Source: Streptomyces luteolus
GTDB lineage: Bacteria > Actinomycetota > Actinomycetes > Streptomycetales > Streptomycetaceae
Assembly: GCF_029968015.1 (NCBI RefSeq)
Contig: NZ_JASCIS010000003.1
Span: 1 to 64,000, forward strand
Direction of reading: 5' to 3'
Length of the DNA: 64,000 bases
In this document: one piece after another, positions 17,906 to 26,169 of the stretch
Layout of the letters: every line of letters starts with the position of its first letter
Position numbering within the stretch: the stretch's first letter is position 1
Position numbers and translations under genes: made by a program
Notes under the pieces: model-generated
Database searches by the model: none
Told to the model about the DNA's origin: nothing
Seen by the model: the letters and a program-made list of their open reading frames with translations, nothing else

Positions 17906-18625
17906 ATGAGGCAGCGTCTGTGCTGGAACGTAGTCGTCCTGGGTGCCGCGTTCTCCCTCGTCACCGCCTCCCCCGCCGTCGCGTCAACGATCTGGGACGG
18001 GGACGCCGCCCGCGGTACGGGTGTCTTCGGCGGTATCGAGTGTGAGGCACCGGGAAGTGTCACAGTCTCCGACTTCGGCGGTACCCGCGGCAAGGTCTTC
18101 AAGTTCAACAAGCCGCGCGGGCTTCAGCGATGTGAAGCGCGCGGCGTACGGGCCGACGGCGACGAGTACACCTTCAGCAACAACTCCACGTACTTCTTCG
18201 GCTGGTCGACGGCGACGAACACGGACGACGCCGCGACGATCTTCCAGTGGAAGTCGTATCCGAACGGCCAGCAGAACTATCCGGTGCTCATGAAGGTCGA
18301 GGGGGGCGTCCTGAAGCTCTTCCATATCGAGGCCGGACAGGTCTGGGACCTGATCTGGAGCACGCCCGTGACGATCGACCACTGGAAGCACATCGCCCTG
18401 GGTATCCGCACTTCCAGTTCACCGGACGGCGGCTGGGTCGAGCTGTACTACAACGGACGGAAGCAGACGTTCGACGACGGCTCCCAGCGTTTCGTCGGCC
18501 GCACCTGGGACACGCTCAACAAACCCAAGTGGGGCACCTACGGAGCCGAGATCGCCGACAAGCCCGCCATCAACTGGGTGGACGACCTGCGGATCGGCAC
18601 AACGTACGCCGACGTGGCCCCCTGA
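17906..18625 (+). CDS. Secreted polysaccharide lyase (heparin-lyase-I-like fold)
   Basis: 239 residues with a signal peptide (about 1-27, ending SPAVAS). The mature protein is a beta jelly-roll with the segments ATIFQWKSYPNGQQNYPVLM, IDHWKHIALGIRTSSSPDGG, VELYYNGRKQ and a C-terminal KWGTYGAEI...INWVDDLRIGTTYADV. This is the pattern of the PF14099-type polysaccharide lyases (heparin lyase I/glucuronan lyase relatives). The substrate cannot be read from sequence. GGAAG lies five bases before the ATG. It follows the GH27 gene by 22 bases, which suggests both act on the same plant or microbial polysaccharide. Confidence 0.8.
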   Translation: MRQRLCWNVVVLGAAFSLVTASPAVASTIWDGDAARGTGVFGGIECEAPGSVTVSDFGGTRGKVFKFNKPRGLQRCEARGVRADGDEYTFSNNSTYFFGWSTATNTDDAATIFQWKSYPNGQQNYPVLMKVEGGVLKLFHIEAGQVWDLIWSTPVTIDHWKHIALGIRTSSSPDGGWVELYYNGRKQTFDDGSQRFVGRTWDTLNKPKWGTYGAEIADKPAINWVDDLRIGTTYADVAP

Positions 18626-18829
18626 CGCCGGCCTCGTCGAGTCTCTGCCCAGTGCCCGCGAGGACGCGGCTCATGTCTCACTCACTGCGTCCCCGCTCGC
18701 CGGTAGCACTCTGAGGACGAACGCGCTGGCCGCCGCTGTGCCGGTCAGTTCGGGCACCACGTACCTGGTCACCACGGAGTTCCTCCCGCCAGGCAGGCCA
18801 TTGGTGTCCGGCGCGCTGTGGCCGCAGGT

Positions 18830-19226
18830 CACTCGACGACTGGGACGTAACCTGGCCTCGATGTCCAGGCGGCGTCGTTCGGTTGGCTGGAGCCCATTGA
18901 CATGGTCCCAGTGCCTCAAGGTCATTTCGTCCTCGTGCCACTCGATGCAGTTTGCGGCGTTCAGGGTCACGGCGAAGAAGCGCCACGTGCTGCGGGGTCG
19001 CCAGTCGCTTGCCGCCTCGATCGCTGCAGCGGTCGCCTCGCGTTGCGCTTCCTCCACGTCGAGGATGGCTGGTGCCGCTGATTCGAGGTGTTCCGTCCTG
19101 CCGGATCGTCCCGACCAGGACGAAACCGTGGTGTTCAGCGGCGGCACGAGCATGTTGAGCAAGGTCCGGTGCTACCTGCGCGAAGGTGCCCAATCGGTGC
19201 CGGAACCTGGGTTCATGATGTCCGCT
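18830..19226 (-). pseudogene. Broken pyridoxamine-phosphate-oxidase-family gene
   Basis: One minus-strand frame reads FRHRLGTFAQVAPDLAQHA, then HHGFVLVGTIRQDGTPRISG, the N-terminal strand-helix pattern of small flavin/heme-binding PNPOx-fold proteins. Near 19075 the signal changes frame and continues as STWRFFAVTLNAANCIEWHE, then LRHWDHVNGLQPTERR, the usual C-terminal strands. The middle is missing. A deletion plus a frameshift is the simplest reading, so no functional product is expected. It lies beside the ArsR/SDR pair. Confidence 0.5.
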
Positions 19227-19343
19227 CAGAGTTCGTGAGTGCAGCACAGCGTCTTGCAATGGGCCAGTGCCCATCGCATTCCCAACGGCCAGTTGTGATG
19301 TCACCCTCGTTCGGAATCGGGGACGCGCTCGGGCACGCCTGGG

Positions 19344-19706
19344 TCAGCCCGCGGACGGTTTGTCGGTGAGGCCCACCCGGTCGCCGACGTCATCGCTGTG
19401 GGCGGCAGTGAGCACGGCGTTCAGCAGTCCGGGGAATCTGGCGTCCAGGTCGCTACGTCGCAGCTTGACGAAACAGCGGGTGCCTTCTTGGCGGGTTCGG
19501 GTGACGCCGGCGTCGCGCAGCACGCGCAGATGGTGGCTGAGCGTCGATTTGGCGACGGGGGCGCGCAGTTCCCCCCATCCTCGCTCCCGGCCGTCGGCAA
19601 GTACGCGCGCCAGCCCGACACGGATCGGGTCGCTGAGGGCTGCCATCACCTCGATGAGGGTCATCTCGTCCGGCTCGGGGTGTCGTGCTTGCTTCATGAC
19701 GACCAT
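19344..19706 (-). CDS. ArsR-family transcriptional repressor
   Basis: A 120-residue winged-helix regulator. The recognition part is SDPIRVGLARVLADG...APVAKSTLSHHLRVLRDAGV, with the wing TRTRQEGTRCFVKLRRSDLD, all typical of ArsR/SmtB. No CxC metal site is visible in helix 3, so it probably senses an organic ligand or redox state and not a soft metal. It is divergent from an SDR gene, with 47 bases between the two ATGs and an inverted repeat in that gap, which suggests it represses itself and the SDR gene. No ribosome site precedes the first ATG; an ATG three codons in is the alternative. Confidence 0.88.
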   Translation of the reverse strand: MVVMKQARHPEPDEMTLIEVMAALSDPIRVGLARVLADGRERGWGELRAPVAKSTLSHHLRVLRDAGVTRTRQEGTRCFVKLRRSDLDARFPGLLNAVLTAAHSDDVGDRVGLTDKPSAG

Positions 19707-19714
19707 GGTAGCTT

Positions 19715-19739
19715 GTTCGATGTTTCACGAACGTCGAAC
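19715..19739. promoter_or_regulatory. Candidate ArsR operator
   Basis: GTTCGA at 19715-19720 and TCGAAC at 19734-19739 form an inverted repeat with a 13-base spacer that contains a second nested repeat unit (CACGAACG). It sits in the 47-base gap between the divergent ArsR and SDR starts, in a locally AT-richer stretch. This is where a dimeric ArsR repressor would block both promoters. Confidence 0.55.
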
Positions 19740-19753
19740 GAAGAGGTTATGTG

Positions 19754-20518
19754 ATGGCCACTCAGGCGCACGAAGACTTCACCGGCAAGGTCGTCGTGGT
19801 CACGGGCGCGGGATCGGGAATCGGCCGCGCCACCGCCCACGCCTTCGCCCGCGCCGGGGCCCACGTGCTCGGCGTCGGCCGCCGCAAGGAGGCCCTGGAG
19901 GAGACGGTCGCCCGACATACCGGGATCGTCGCGCACGCGGCCGACCTGTGCGCCTCAGACGTACATCAGGAGGTGATCGAGGCCGCGACACATCGGTGGG
20001 GGCGCCTGGACGTTCTCGTCAACAACGCCGGCGCCACCAGACTGATGCCGCTGGCCGAGACCACAACCGACGGCATCGCGGCGCTTTTCGGCCTCAACGT
20101 CACCGCACCCAGCCTGCTCGCCCACGCCGCCCTGCCGCATTTGCGCCGGTCCCAGGGCTCGATCGTGAACATCTCCAGCACCTACGGCCACCGGCCGATG
20201 CCGGGCGCCGCGCACTACGCCGCCTCCAAAGCAGCCCTGGAACAGCTCACCCGCAGCTGGGCAGTCGAACTGGCCGCCGACGGCATCCGCGTCAACGCAC
20301 TGGCCCCCGGCCCTACCGAGAGCCAGGCGCTCGCTGCCGCTGGACTGCCTGAAGCGACCGTCGAACAGATCAAGCGGGAGGAAGCCACCCGCATCCCCCT
20401 CGGCCGCCGCGGCGATCCCGACGAGGTCGCCACCTGGATCCTGCGCCTGGCGGATCCCGGCACGACCTGGCTCACCGGCCAAGTCCTCACCATCGACGGC
20501 GGCCTGGAACTCACCTGA
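19754..20518 (+). CDS. SDR-family NAD(P)-dependent oxidoreductase
   Basis: A 254-residue classical short-chain dehydrogenase. The cofactor motif is TGAGSGIG near residue 19, the structural motif VNNAGA, and the active site Ser...Tyr-x-x-x-Lys as NISSTYGH and HYAASKAALE. The C terminus has the family pattern TWLTGQVLTIDGG. The preferred ATG directly follows a GTG and has GAGG seven bases upstream. Its promoter overlaps the candidate ArsR operator, so it is probably induced when ArsR releases DNA. The substrate is unknown. Confidence 0.85.
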   Translation: MATQAHEDFTGKVVVVTGAGSGIGRATAHAFARAGAHVLGVGRRKEALEETVARHTGIVAHAADLCASDVHQEVIEAATHRWGRLDVLVNNAGATRLMPLAETTTDGIAALFGLNVTAPSLLAHAALPHLRRSQGSIVNISSTYGHRPMPGAAHYAASKAALEQLTRSWAVELAADGIRVNALAPGPTESQALAAAGLPEATVEQIKREEATRIPLGRRGDPDEVATWILRLADPGTTWLTGQVLTIDGGLELT

Positions 20519-20626
20519 TGAAAGCAGACCGCAGAGTGCGACAGCCGACCGCTCGTCCTGCCCGCCCGGTTCCGTTCCGCCTCGCCGCAGCGAAACAGGC
20601 GGCTCGGCCTCGTCAGCGGGGCCCTG

Positions 20627-20959
20627 TCACTTGGCTGGCAGCGAACGGGCGTAATCGACACCTCTGCGCACCCACGGAGAGAGCTGGCGCTGGGTTCGCA
20701 GGTCTTCAGCAGCAACCCGCAGCCAGCCCCGCATCGTCCGGCCACCCATGACCGCCTCATGGGCCTTGGTGGAGGCAAGGAGCTTGTCCGCGTCGGCTGG
20801 ACCCACGCGGACAAGAATCCCTTCCCCACGGTTGGCGGCGAGGGCCATGTTCCCGTGGATCAGGAACGCGAGGCCACCAAACATCGGCTGCTCGCTCACG
20901 CCTGTCTCCTCGCCCATGAGTTCCCGAATACGGTCGGCGAGATCCACGTCGTAAGCCAT
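20627..20959 (-). CDS. TfoX N-terminal-domain protein
   Basis: 110 residues matching the TfoX/Sxy N-terminal fold: DLADRIRELMGEETGVSEQP, then MFGGLAFLIHGNMALAANRG, then a conserved MRGWLRVAAEDL segment. In gammaproteobacteria TfoX regulates competence, but the stand-alone domain in actinobacteria has no established role. It is preceded by a poor ribosome site. It is convergent with the SDR gene; no operon partner is apparent. Confidence 0.8.
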   Translation of the reverse strand: MAYDVDLADRIRELMGEETGVSEQPMFGGLAFLIHGNMALAANRGEGILVRVGPADADKLLASTKAHEAVMGGRTMRGWLRVAAEDLRTQRQLSPWVRRGVDYARSLPAK

Positions 20960-21560
20960 GGGCAAGGAGCGTAGGCCTTGATGTGCCGGCGACAGCTACA
21001 ACACACAGGATGAGTCGCTCTCGCCGGCCGCGCGTCTGGCCCCGGCGCCACTTGCACTACCTCGGCGAAAGCGCCGCCATTGCACTCGGTGTCCTCAGCG
21101 CAGGCCTCGTGCTACTCGTACGTAGCTGATCGTTCCCGGACGGGTGACCGTGCTGGCAGGATCCCCGCCCGGCCCACCCCCACGCGCGATCCCGGAGGTC
21201 TGGACGCCTCCCACTCACATGCTGACGGGGGAGGTTGCGATCTCGGATGTTCATGGACCAACCGGCACTCGCTGACAGCCTCCAAAAGGCCGTGGCTTCA
21301 AATAAGTGGGCAACTACCCTGTGATGCAGGGCATATGACGGAAAGTCGCCCTCCGGGATCAAAGCAGGACCGGCGGAACAGGGCCGGGCAACGGAGGCTG
21401 CCGCGCAGCACCCTACTGCCCCTCTGACGTACGTACCAGGCTCAAGCTGTCGGCCGAATCATCACTGTGAGGCGGGGCGAGGCCAGTGAGGGCCGGTGGT
21501 AGCCGAATGTCAGGGAACCTGTCCGTCAGCAGATAGACCGAGGCCACGACCCGATGGATG
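20960..21560. other. Gene-free stretch
   Basis: No gene is supported. A plus-strand piece at about 21120-21270 reads PRAIPEVWTPPTHMLTGEVA before a stop and looks like the end of a lost gene, but I do not recognise it. Local composition is less GC-biased at the third position than in neighbouring genes. Confidence 0.4.
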
Positions 21561-22139
21561 TCAGGCCCCTCGGGCGGGCTCGTAGGTGAGGCAGACGAGG
21601 CCGTCACCGACGGTGCGAGTATCGACGAGGCGCATCGGTTTCCTGTGGCTGACCTCACCGAACAGTCGGTCGCCTGCGCCGAGCACGGTCGGGAAAATCA
21701 TCAGCCGAAGCTCGTCGACGAGGTCGTGCTCCAGCAGTGTGTTCACGAGCTGGCCGCTGGCGTAGACGACGATGTCCCCGGCCACCTCCTGCTTCAGCTT
21801 CGAGACATCATTGACCACGTTGCCCTTCAGGACTGTCGAGTTGTTCCAGTCGAGTACCTCGAGGGTCGAGGACACGACGTACTTCGGCAGGCTGTTCAGT
21901 CTGTCCGCCCACTCACCACTGCGGGAGGGCCACCGCGCGGCGAACCACTCGTAGCTCCGTCGCCCCAGCAGCAGCGCTTCGGCGCCGAGCGCCTCGGCGA
22001 ACGCGACTTGGGCCCACGCTTCCAGGTCCTGGGCCTCCGTCTGGCCGAACCAGCCACCAAGTCTGAAGCCCTCCTCTCCAGTCGGGTCCTGAACAACCCC
22101 GTCGAGCGAGACGTTCTCGCTGATGACGATCTTTCCCAT
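21561..22139 (-). CDS. Dihydrofolate-reductase-like (RibD C-terminal) protein
   Basis: A 192-residue reductase-fold protein. It begins GKIVISENVSLDGVVQDPTG and continues ALLLGRRSYEWFAARWP, PKYVVSSTL, DIVVYASGQLVNTLLEHDLV and DELRLMIFPTVLGAGDRLFG. These segments are characteristic of the RibD_C/dihydrofolate reductase family common in Streptomyces and of unknown substrate. AGGAGAA before the ATG fixes the start; the frame stays open for another 650 bases upstream, but without coding character. Stand-alone gene. Confidence 0.88.
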   Translation of the reverse strand: MGKIVISENVSLDGVVQDPTGEEGFRLGGWFGQTEAQDLEAWAQVAFAEALGAEALLLGRRSYEWFAARWPSRSGEWADRLNSLPKYVVSSTLEVLDWNNSTVLKGNVVNDVSKLKQEVAGDIVVYASGQLVNTLLEHDLVDELRLMIFPTVLGAGDRLFGEVSHRKPMRLVDTRTVGDGLVCLTYEPARGA

Positions 22140-22875
22140 CTCAGTTCTCCTCAGACCACTGATGTAGGCGGCGCCGTGAACGCCGAGAGCCGCAACCGAG
22201 TGACACCATCGTGTCGTTCGCGCCCAAGGCGAAGGCCATCTGGTGGTCGTTGAGCCAGCAGTTGCCAGCCACTGAGGCCGGTGCGTTCGATGCATGCTGT
22301 CGATTCCCCAGGCGGCTGAACTCGAACGCGGGTCTGCTGGTTGCGCTGCAGCTTGAGGGTATGTGGGCCGCCGAGGCCACCCACGGCGCATCGATGCTGC
22401 AGGTCTACCGCGACTTCTCTGTTCGGTTTCCGGGTTGGATTCGCGGTTGGCGACGCCGCCAGTCTTCCCTCTGCACCCTTTGATGCCATCGCTTGCCGCG
22501 GGCGCCGCTCGAACAGCCCAGGAGACCCCGTTGCTGGTCTCTACACACGCGAGCTGGCCGCGCCTCGCCCGCGCGGCCGACGGCTTCGGCCAACCGGTCA
22601 TCATGAGGGTGTCGCTGCCCAGGGAGGGGACGGTGTGCTGCCACTGGTTTTCTGGTGGTTCGCGCCCTGATTCGCGGTTCGCCGGAGGCGACGATGTCAG
22701 CGAGGTCAACCTGTCCGTGATCACGCTGAGCTGACGGTGATTCAGTTCACCCACCATGAGGAACGGCTGGCGAGGCTCTCCGTAGGCCACGACTGGCCTC
22801 CCAAGGCGTCGGCGTGTGTGAAAGCCCTTCCGCGGTGGCCCATGGGGCAGGCCGCTCCTGCCCCACCGGTCACGC
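22140..22875. other. Gene-free stretch
   Basis: No gene is supported on either strand. The open frames have no recognisable motifs and no ribosome sites. It lies between the starts of the RibD-like gene and the end of the DeoR gene, both leftward, so only a promoter for the RibD-like gene is expected. Confidence 0.4.
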
Positions 22876-23676
22876 TCAGCGGCATCGGACGATCTTGAGG
22901 GTGACTCCGAGGTCGCGGATGCGTCGCTGCTCTTCGGTGGGCAGACCGTCGTCGACGATGACGGAGTCGAAGGTGGTGAGCGGGGTCAGGGTGTGCAGGC
23001 CCTGCCGGGCGAATTTGGTGTGGTCCACCAGCAGTACGCGCCGGACGGCAGACTCGATGAGGGCGCGCTTGACGTGCACGGTCTCCTGCGACTGGTGGTA
23101 GCAGCGGCCGTGGCTGATCGCTGTGGTGGACATGAACAGGGTGTCCGCGCGGACCGAGCCTGCCGCTTCGGCCGTGTGCAGGCCGAGGAACGCCTCGTAG
23201 GCCGGGTAGAAGGTTCCGCCGAGTGCGTAGAGGCTGATGCCGGGCTGACCGGCCACTAGCTTGATCACCGGGACCGAGTTGGTGATGACGGTGAGGGGGG
23301 CGCGTTCCGCCAGGCGATGGGCCAGGGACAGGCAGGTGGTGCTCTCGTCGATCATCACCGTCTGACCGGGGGTGATCAGTTCGAGCGCCGCAGCCGCCAG
23401 TTTCTGCTTGACGTCCGCCATGGCGGCCATGCGCTGGCTGACGTCGCCGTGGAAGACGGCTGACGGCAGGGCGGTCGCTCCGCCGCGGACCTTGCGCAGC
23501 CAGCCCTGCGACTGGAGTGCGTCCAGGTCCCGGTGGACCGTCATCAGACTGACGCCGAACTGCTCGGCCAGGCTGTCGGCGCGGACGAAGCCTTCCCGCA
23601 CCACACGGTCCCGGATGAGCTGCTGCCGCTCGCGCTGTCCCACCGGGCCCGACGTGCCGTTCGTTCCGATTCCCAT
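22876..23676 (-). CDS. DeoR/GlpR-family repressor
   Basis: A 266-residue regulator. The N-terminal HTH is RQQLIRDRVVREGFVRADSL...FGVSLMTVHRDLDALQSQGW, and the C-terminal sugar-phosphate-binding DeoR domain contains IDESTTCLSLAHRL, TVITNSV, ALGGTF and LLVDHTKF. DeoR proteins usually respond to phosphorylated sugars or polyols made by the pathway they control. It is divergent from the permease-kinase-phosphatase operon at 24034, with 357 bases between, and is the obvious candidate repressor of it. The ATG is chosen for GGGAGG about ten bases upstream. Confidence 0.88.
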   Translation of the reverse strand: MGIGTNGTSGPVGQRERQQLIRDRVVREGFVRADSLAEQFGVSLMTVHRDLDALQSQGWLRKVRGGATALPSAVFHGDVSQRMAAMADVKQKLAAAALELITPGQTVMIDESTTCLSLAHRLAERAPLTVITNSVPVIKLVAGQPGISLYALGGTFYPAYEAFLGLHTAEAAGSVRADTLFMSTTAISHGRCYHQSQETVHVKRALIESAVRRVLLVDHTKFARQGLHTLTPLTTFDSVIVDDGLPTEEQRRIRDLGVTLKIVRCR

Positions 23677-24033
23677 CGCGCCTTCGCCTCCCACGCCCTT
23701 TCGGCAAGCCCGGAACCCATGCCTGGCGTCGCCGGGTCTGCTTGCCTCCGCAACCTCCGCGAAGAGATGGCCGTGATGCAAGTCGGTGTTAAGCGCACCG
23801 TCTTCTAACATCCTTCCGTGTTCTGCTCACAGCTGCTCCCATCTGCGCAGATGCCGTACTCCGCGGTGGTGGGCCAAGAAGTGTTCACGTGACCTTCCGG
23901 CCGACCGCCGAGGCGTTTCCGCAAGACGTTGTCAGCAGCGGTCCGCGGGCGTTTTCCTCATGGCACATCGCGAGCCGCCCCTTCCCGAGCGGCGACAGAA
24001 CGCGGATGCGATTCTGAAGAGAAGGTGTCCCCG
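23677..24033. promoter_or_regulatory. Divergent control region of the polyol-type operon
   Basis: This 357-base gap separates the DeoR repressor from the operon it probably controls, and should hold both promoters and the operator. The part at about 23780-23830 is comparatively AT-rich (GTTAAGCGCACCGTCTTCTA). GAGAAGG at 24019-24025 is the ribosome site of the first operon gene. No operator repeat is obvious by eye. Confidence 0.4.
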
Positions 24034-26118
24034 ATGGCCAGTCCCGTGGATCTGCCCATGGAAGTCCCGGTCCCCGCCTCGCAGCCCTCCCGCCACATAC
24101 TGGACCGGGTCGGCATCCCCAAGCCGCTGGCCTGGGGCTTCCTCGGCGTACTGATCTTCATGATCGGTGACGGGGTCGAGTCCGGATATCTGTCCCCCTA
24201 CCTGCTGGACCAGGGCCTGTCCGGCTCGCAGGTGGCGCTGCTGTTCACTGTGTACGGCATCACCGCGAGCGTCGCGGCCTGGCTGTCCGGCGCGCTTTCG
24301 GACCTGTGGGGCCCGCGGCGGGTGATGTGGGCCGGGCTCGGGATCTGGGTGGTCTTCCAGATCCTGATGCTGGCGGTGGCCGTCCCGAGCGTCAACTATC
24401 CGATGCTGCTGCTCAGTTACGGGCTGCGCGGCTTCGGCTATCCGCTGTTCGCGTTCGGGTTCCTGGTGTGGATCGCTGCCTCTACCCCGCAGGCCCGCCT
24501 CGGCAGTGCGGCCGGCTGGTTCTGGTTCGCGTTCACCGGCGGCCTGCCGACCCTGGGGTCGCTGGTGGCCAGCGGTCTCATCCCGCAGATCGGCGCCTAC
24601 CGCACCTTGTGGTGCGCGCTGCTCCTCGTCGTAGCAGGCGGGCTGATCGCCCTGCTGGGCGTGCGCGACCGCTCCGGTGGGCAACGGCTCGCCCCGCCCG
24701 GCGAGCGCCCGGTCGCGACCCTGATGGGCAGTCTGTCCATCGTGTGGCGCAGCCCGCGCGTGGGAATCGGCTGCATGGTCCGGGTGATCAACACCGCTCC
24801 GCAGTTCGGCTACCTGGTCTTCCTGCCGATCTTCTTCACCGACACGATCGGGTTCACGCTGGAGCAGTGGCTGCGGCTGCTGACCGTGATGTTCGCGGTC
24901 AACATCGTGTTCAACCTGATCTTCGGCATCGTCGGCGACAAGGTCGGCTGGCAGCGCACCGTCGCCTGGTTCGGCGGCGTCGGCTGCGCCGTCACCACGC
25001 TGCTGCTGTACTACGTGCCCGACACCGCGGGCGACAACTACGCGCTCGCCCTGCTTGTCGCCGCCGCCTACGGCGCCACCCTCGCCGGGTACGTCCCGCT
25101 GTCCGCGCTCATGCCGTCTCTGGCGCCCCGGCACAAGGGCCAGGCGATGGCCGCCCTCAACCTCGGTGCCGGTGCCAGTGCCTTCGTCGGTCCCGCGATC
25201 GTCGGTCTCTTCCTCGGCCCGCTCGGTGTCGCGGGCGTGATGTGGATCTTCACCGGCCTGTACGCCGCCAGCGCCGTCCTGGCGTACTTCCTGCGCCTGC
25301 CCGGCGAGCGCCCGGCCGGTCCCGGCAGGACCGCCGCCGTCGGCGACCTCGCCTCCCGGGCCGGCGGCTCGCTGCTCGGCCACCCCGTACGGCTGAGTCC
25401 CCAGGACGACACCGGCGACGACGACGTGGAACTCGTCCTGTTCGACGTCGGCGGCACGCTCTACGACGACGACTGCTTCGCCCAGGCCTTGCACCGGGCG
25501 GTACGCGAACTCGCCGAGGAGAGCACCCCGGGGGCGGGCGGGCCGGACTGGGACGACGCCGAGTTCTGGGCCGTCTACGACGCACAGCGCGAACGCGGTA
25601 CGGGCTCCCTGCGCACGGCGATGGCCAAGCGCTACGCACCCGGCCGCGATGAGGAACTGGCGCGCCGCGCCCGCAAGCACTGGCAGTACCCGGCCGACGC
25701 GCTGTACCAGGACGTCAAGCCGGTGCTGACCGCCCTGTCCGGCCGCTACCGGCTCGGCATCGTCGCCAACTCACCCACCACCGTGCTCGACGCGCTGCGC
25801 CGCGACGGACTGCTGGATCTGTTCGACGTAACGGTCCTCGCTGAGCAGATCGGCGTACGAAAGCCGGATGTGACGGCGTTCCAGTACGCCCTGCGGGAGG
25901 CCGGGGTGTCCGCCGATCGTGTCCTGTACGTCGGCAACCGGCTGGACACCGACATCCGTCCGGCCCACCGCGTGGGCATGCGTGCGGTGTGGATGCTGCG
26001 CGGCGAGGCCGCTCCCGCGCCCACGCAGGCGCAGCTCGCCGAACCGGACGCGGTGCTCACCACTCTGACCGGCCTGCCGGTCGTTCTCGCTCGCATGGCC
26101 CGCAGCGCTTCCGCCTGA
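24034..26118 (+). CDS. Polyol permease (MFS) fused to a HAD phosphatase
   Basis: 694 residues in one unbroken frame. Residues about 25-435 are a 12-helix major facilitator transporter of the polyol permease type (RbtT/DalT/CsbX group), with GDGVESGYLSPYLLDQGLSG and SGALSDLWGPRRVMW. After a linker of about 30 residues, residues 467-694 are a complete HAD-IA hydrolase: motif I LFDVGGTLYDDD (Asp471), motif II VANSPTT, motif III Lys in GVRKPD, motif IV YVGNRLDTDI. The position after Asp471 is Val and the +2 position Gly, not the usual Asp, so phosphatase activity may be altered. The fusion is unusual. First gene of a tightly packed catabolic operon. Confidence 0.88.
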   Translation: MASPVDLPMEVPVPASQPSRHILDRVGIPKPLAWGFLGVLIFMIGDGVESGYLSPYLLDQGLSGSQVALLFTVYGITASVAAWLSGALSDLWGPRRVMWAGLGIWVVFQILMLAVAVPSVNYPMLLLSYGLRGFGYPLFAFGFLVWIAASTPQARLGSAAGWFWFAFTGGLPTLGSLVASGLIPQIGAYRTLWCALLLVVAGGLIALLGVRDRSGGQRLAPPGERPVATLMGSLSIVWRSPRVGIGCMVRVINTAPQFGYLVFLPIFFTDTIGFTLEQWLRLLTVMFAVNIVFNLIFGIVGDKVGWQRTVAWFGGVGCAVTTLLLYYVPDTAGDNYALALLVAAAYGATLAGYVPLSALMPSLAPRHKGQAMAALNLGAGASAFVGPAIVGLFLGPLGVAGVMWIFTGLYAASAVLAYFLRLPGERPAGPGRTAAVGDLASRAGGSLLGHPVRLSPQDDTGDDDVELVLFDVGGTLYDDDCFAQALHRAVRELAEESTPGAGGPDWDDAEFWAVYDAQRERGTGSLRTAMAKRYAPGRDEELARRARKHWQYPADALYQDVKPVLTALSGRYRLGIVANSPTTVLDALRRDGLLDLFDVTVLAEQIGVRKPDVTAFQYALREAGVSADRVLYVGNRLDTDIRPAHRVGMRAVWMLRGEAAPAPTQAQLAEPDAVLTTLTGLPVVLARMARSASA

Positions 26119-26169
26119 CCATTCCGTCAACCACCCGTTTCCCGCCAGCAACCGAACGGAGAAGCAGAC

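Noticed and set aside
15835..18111. Long minus-strand open frame opposite the second GH27 gene
   Set aside because: Antisense shadow; the plus strand carries a complete signal peptide, catalytic motifs and modules.
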